The notes beneath the pieces are model-generated. The model did not search any database. It had not been told where the DNA came from and saw only the letters and a program-made list of their open reading frames with translations. Of a stretch of 6,008 nucleotides of DNA, positions 5,805 to 6,008 are shown piece after piece; positions within the stretch are counted from its first letter, which is position 1, and each line of letters starts with the position of its first letter. The position numbers and the translations under genes were made by a program. Source of the stretch: Hyphomicrobiales bacterium. GTDB taxonomy: Bacteria; Pseudomonadota; Alphaproteobacteria; Rhizobiales; S144-23. Location: contig WGBL01000418.1 in NCBI GenBank assembly GCA_015494375.1, forward strand, positions 1-6,008, written 5' to 3'.

Positions 5805-5947
5805 GCAGGCTTTTTGTGCTACAAGGAAGCGACAAGGGGCGGCAACTGCGCCGCTTGTACGAAGCCGGCCGGGGGCGCGGCGATCGATTGGCGACTGGAT
5901 CGATGGGCAATGAATTGCGGTAAACGCGGAGATCAAAAGCAAGCACG

Positions 5948-6008
5948 ATGGCCGAACCGGTGATCATGCAGAGGCCCGGCGAGCCGCCCCCGGCGCTCCT
6001 GAGGGCAC
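5948..6008 (+). CDS. Possible start of a plus-strand gene, cut by window edge (glnD is one possibility)
   Basis: An ATG at 5948 opens a frame that reaches the right edge: 20 codons starting MAEPVIMQRPGEPPPALLR, with mostly G or C at third positions. A second in-frame ATG is at 5966. The nearest GGAG (5928-5931) is 16 nt upstream, too far to be a good ribosome site. In many Rhizobiales mutS is followed on the same strand by glnD, the PII uridylyltransferase, which makes that a reasonable guess. However, the visible residues contain no diagnostic motif, and the minus-strand gene between them interrupts the usual adjacency. Confidence 0.38.
   Translation, partial: MAEPVIMQRPGEPPPALLRA

Larger units (their letters stand above)
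5596..5947. other. Divergent regulatory region upstream of the exported-protein gene
   Basis: This 352-nt stretch contains the leader of the exported-protein gene (5596-5719, with a GA-rich ribosome site next to the start), its promoter and the three operator-like repeats. The part at about 5700-5830 is clearly richer in A and T than the rest of the window. From 5830 to 5947 I see no recognisable element. No gene is supported within it. Confidence 0.65.

Noticed and set aside
1..6008. tRNA, rRNA, CRISPR array or insertion sequence
   Set aside because: No cloverleaf, rRNA signature, regularly spaced repeat array, transposase frame or terminal inverted repeats were found by reading both strands.

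Overview
This is a GC-rich window with the codon habits and gene content of an alphaproteobacterium, most likely in the Hyphomicrobiales (Rhizobiales) group. The evidence is the YidC N-terminus (MDEQSNRNFLLAIALSIAV), the alphaproteobacterial form of MutS, and the rpmH-rnpA-yidC order. I cannot name a genus from the sequence alone.

Left part (1-1225, minus strand): an essential housekeeping cluster is transcribed leftward as rpmH (ribosomal protein L34), rnpA (protein subunit of RNase P) and yidC (inner-membrane insertase, cut by the window edge). A good sigma-70-type promoter for it lies at 1464-1493, giving a leader of about 230 nt before rpmH. No yidD gene sits between rnpA and yidC; only 70 nt separate them.

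Middle (1226-4705): a 570-nt divergent intergenic region, then mutS on the plus strand, encoding the mismatch-recognition ATPase. All MutS motifs are intact. The start most likely lies at 1796, giving a 969-residue protein with a basic, poorly conserved N-terminal tail.

Right part (4706-6008): a gene-free stretch with a threefold 12-bp repeat and a 12-bp inverted repeat separates mutS from a convergent minus-strand gene (5026-5595). That gene encodes a small exported protein with duplicated Cys/His-rich units and a Val/Pro/Arg-rich tail; I do not recognise its family. Upstream is an AT-rich regulatory region with a sigma-70-like promoter (TTGACG-N17-TATATG). It carries three related 17-bp inverted repeats, best written GTGGGAA-N3-TTCCCAC: one in the promoter spacer, one just downstream of the -10, one further upstream. 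This looks like the operator array of a dedicated but unidentified regulator, and is the most interesting signal in the window. A possible plus-strand gene begins at 5948 and runs off the end; by the usual rhizobial neighbourhood of mutS it could be glnD, but too little is visible to tell.

A secondary theme is the abundance of short imperfect tandem duplications (12-31 bp) in the noncoding DNA and at the 3' end of rnpA, while the housekeeping reading frames remain intact.
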